Below, piece by piece: positions 6,209-6,472 of a stretch of DNA of 6,472 bases. The translations under genes were made by a program, and so were the position numbers. How positions within the stretch are numbered: the first letter of the stretch is position 1; each line of letters opens with the position of its first letter. The stretch covers positions 1-6,472 of the forward strand of contig DISL01000027.1 in the NCBI GenBank assembly GCA_002421845.1, read 5' to 3'. The stretch is from Epsilonproteobacteria bacterium UBA6211 (lineage in GTDB: Bacteria; Campylobacterota; Campylobacteria; Campylobacterales; Arcobacteraceae). The notes under the pieces were generated by a model. That model saw only the letters and a list, made by a program, of their open reading frames with translations. It had not been told where the DNA came from and did not search any database.

Positions 6209-6472
6209 GTTCTAACTGTAGAATAAAAACTACAAAAGAGTTTGACCGTGTCTATAAAGCTGCTAAAAAGTGGCATACTCCGTCTTTTATACTATTTTAT
6301 CAAGACGGTGACTCTTTAAAAAACGGTTTTGTTGCTTCAAAAAAAGTGGGCAACGCCGTAAAACGTAACAGTGCTAGAAGAAGGCTTAAAGCCATATTTC
6401 AACAATACTGCAACAATATCAAAAACGGCAGATACATATTAGTTGCTAAAGACGCTATAGAGCAAAGAGTTT
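6196..6472 (+). CDS. rnpA: RNase P protein component (3' end outside window; non-standard start)
   Basis: RnpA binds the RNase P RNA and helps it remove 5' leaders from precursor tRNAs. The frame reads RIKTTKEFDRVYKAAKK near its start, then FVASKKVGNAVKRN (45-58) and ARRRLKAIF (60-68), which match the family's SKK.GNAV.RN..KR..R signature. It is open to the right edge, showing about 92 of the usual 110-120 residues. There is no ATG, GTG or TTG before the conserved region; the frame is closed by TAG at 6187-6189. ATT at 6196 is my choice: AAAGG (6182-6186) lies nine bases upstream, and the protein then has an N-terminus that lines up residue for residue in length with Bacillus subtilis RnpA as I recall it. 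ATA at 6223 is the alternative. With the ATT start it overlaps rpmH by 13 bases. The identity is firm; the start is uncertain. Confidence 0.88.
   Translation, partial: MNCLSSNCRIKTTKEFDRVYKAAKKWHTPSFILFYQDGDSLKNGFVASKKVGNAVKRNSARRRLKAIFQQYCNNIKNGRYILVAKDAIEQRV

Overview
The window looks like part of a free-living member of the Campylobacterota (Epsilonproteobacteria). The DNA is AT-rich, all genes lie on the + strand, and the order prmA - ftsH - phosphatidylserine-decarboxylase-like gene is one I recall from Campylobacter and Helicobacter. A complete leucine-pathway gene (leuA) argues against Helicobacter pylori and fits a more autotrophic relative such as Sulfurimonas, Sulfurospirillum or Arcobacter-type bacteria. 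The genus call is inference.

Layout: bases 1-846 hold the last 281 residues of a tRNA-dihydrouridine synthase whose start lies outside the window. One base later comes prmA (848-1678), then ftsH (1687-3645) and a short membrane-anchored phosphatidylserine-decarboxylase-like gene (3659-4258). Gaps of 1, 8 and 13 bases suggest one operon for RNA modification, ribosomal-protein methylation, membrane proteolysis and a lipid-related protein. A 103-base gap follows, filled by a degenerate 7-base repeat array that runs first in inverted and then in direct orientation. After it comes leuA (4362-5927). leuA ends in a 13-bp perfect hairpin that contains its stop codon, followed by a second, different 7-base repeat array, a clear TATAAT promoter, rpmH (6074-6208) and the 5' part of rnpA, which runs off the right edge. 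The rpmH-rnpA pair is the widely conserved ribosomal protein L34 / RNase P protein cluster.

Most genes are ordinary housekeeping genes. The points worth a second look are these. (1) A hand count shows a CpG-poor block from about 3121 to 5040, spanning the 3' quarter of ftsH, the whole lipid gene, the repeat gap and the first 40% of leuA, which suggests a recombined segment. (2) The decarboxylase-like protein lacks the serine that normally forms the pyruvoyl group. (3) The expected pssA neighbour is absent. (4) Two 7-bp-periodic repeat arrays of different sequence flank leuA. (5) rnpA has no ATG, GTG or TTG start; ATT at 6196 is the best candidate. I see no mobile element, CRISPR array, tRNA or rRNA here, and no clear candidate for a wholly new multi-gene system.
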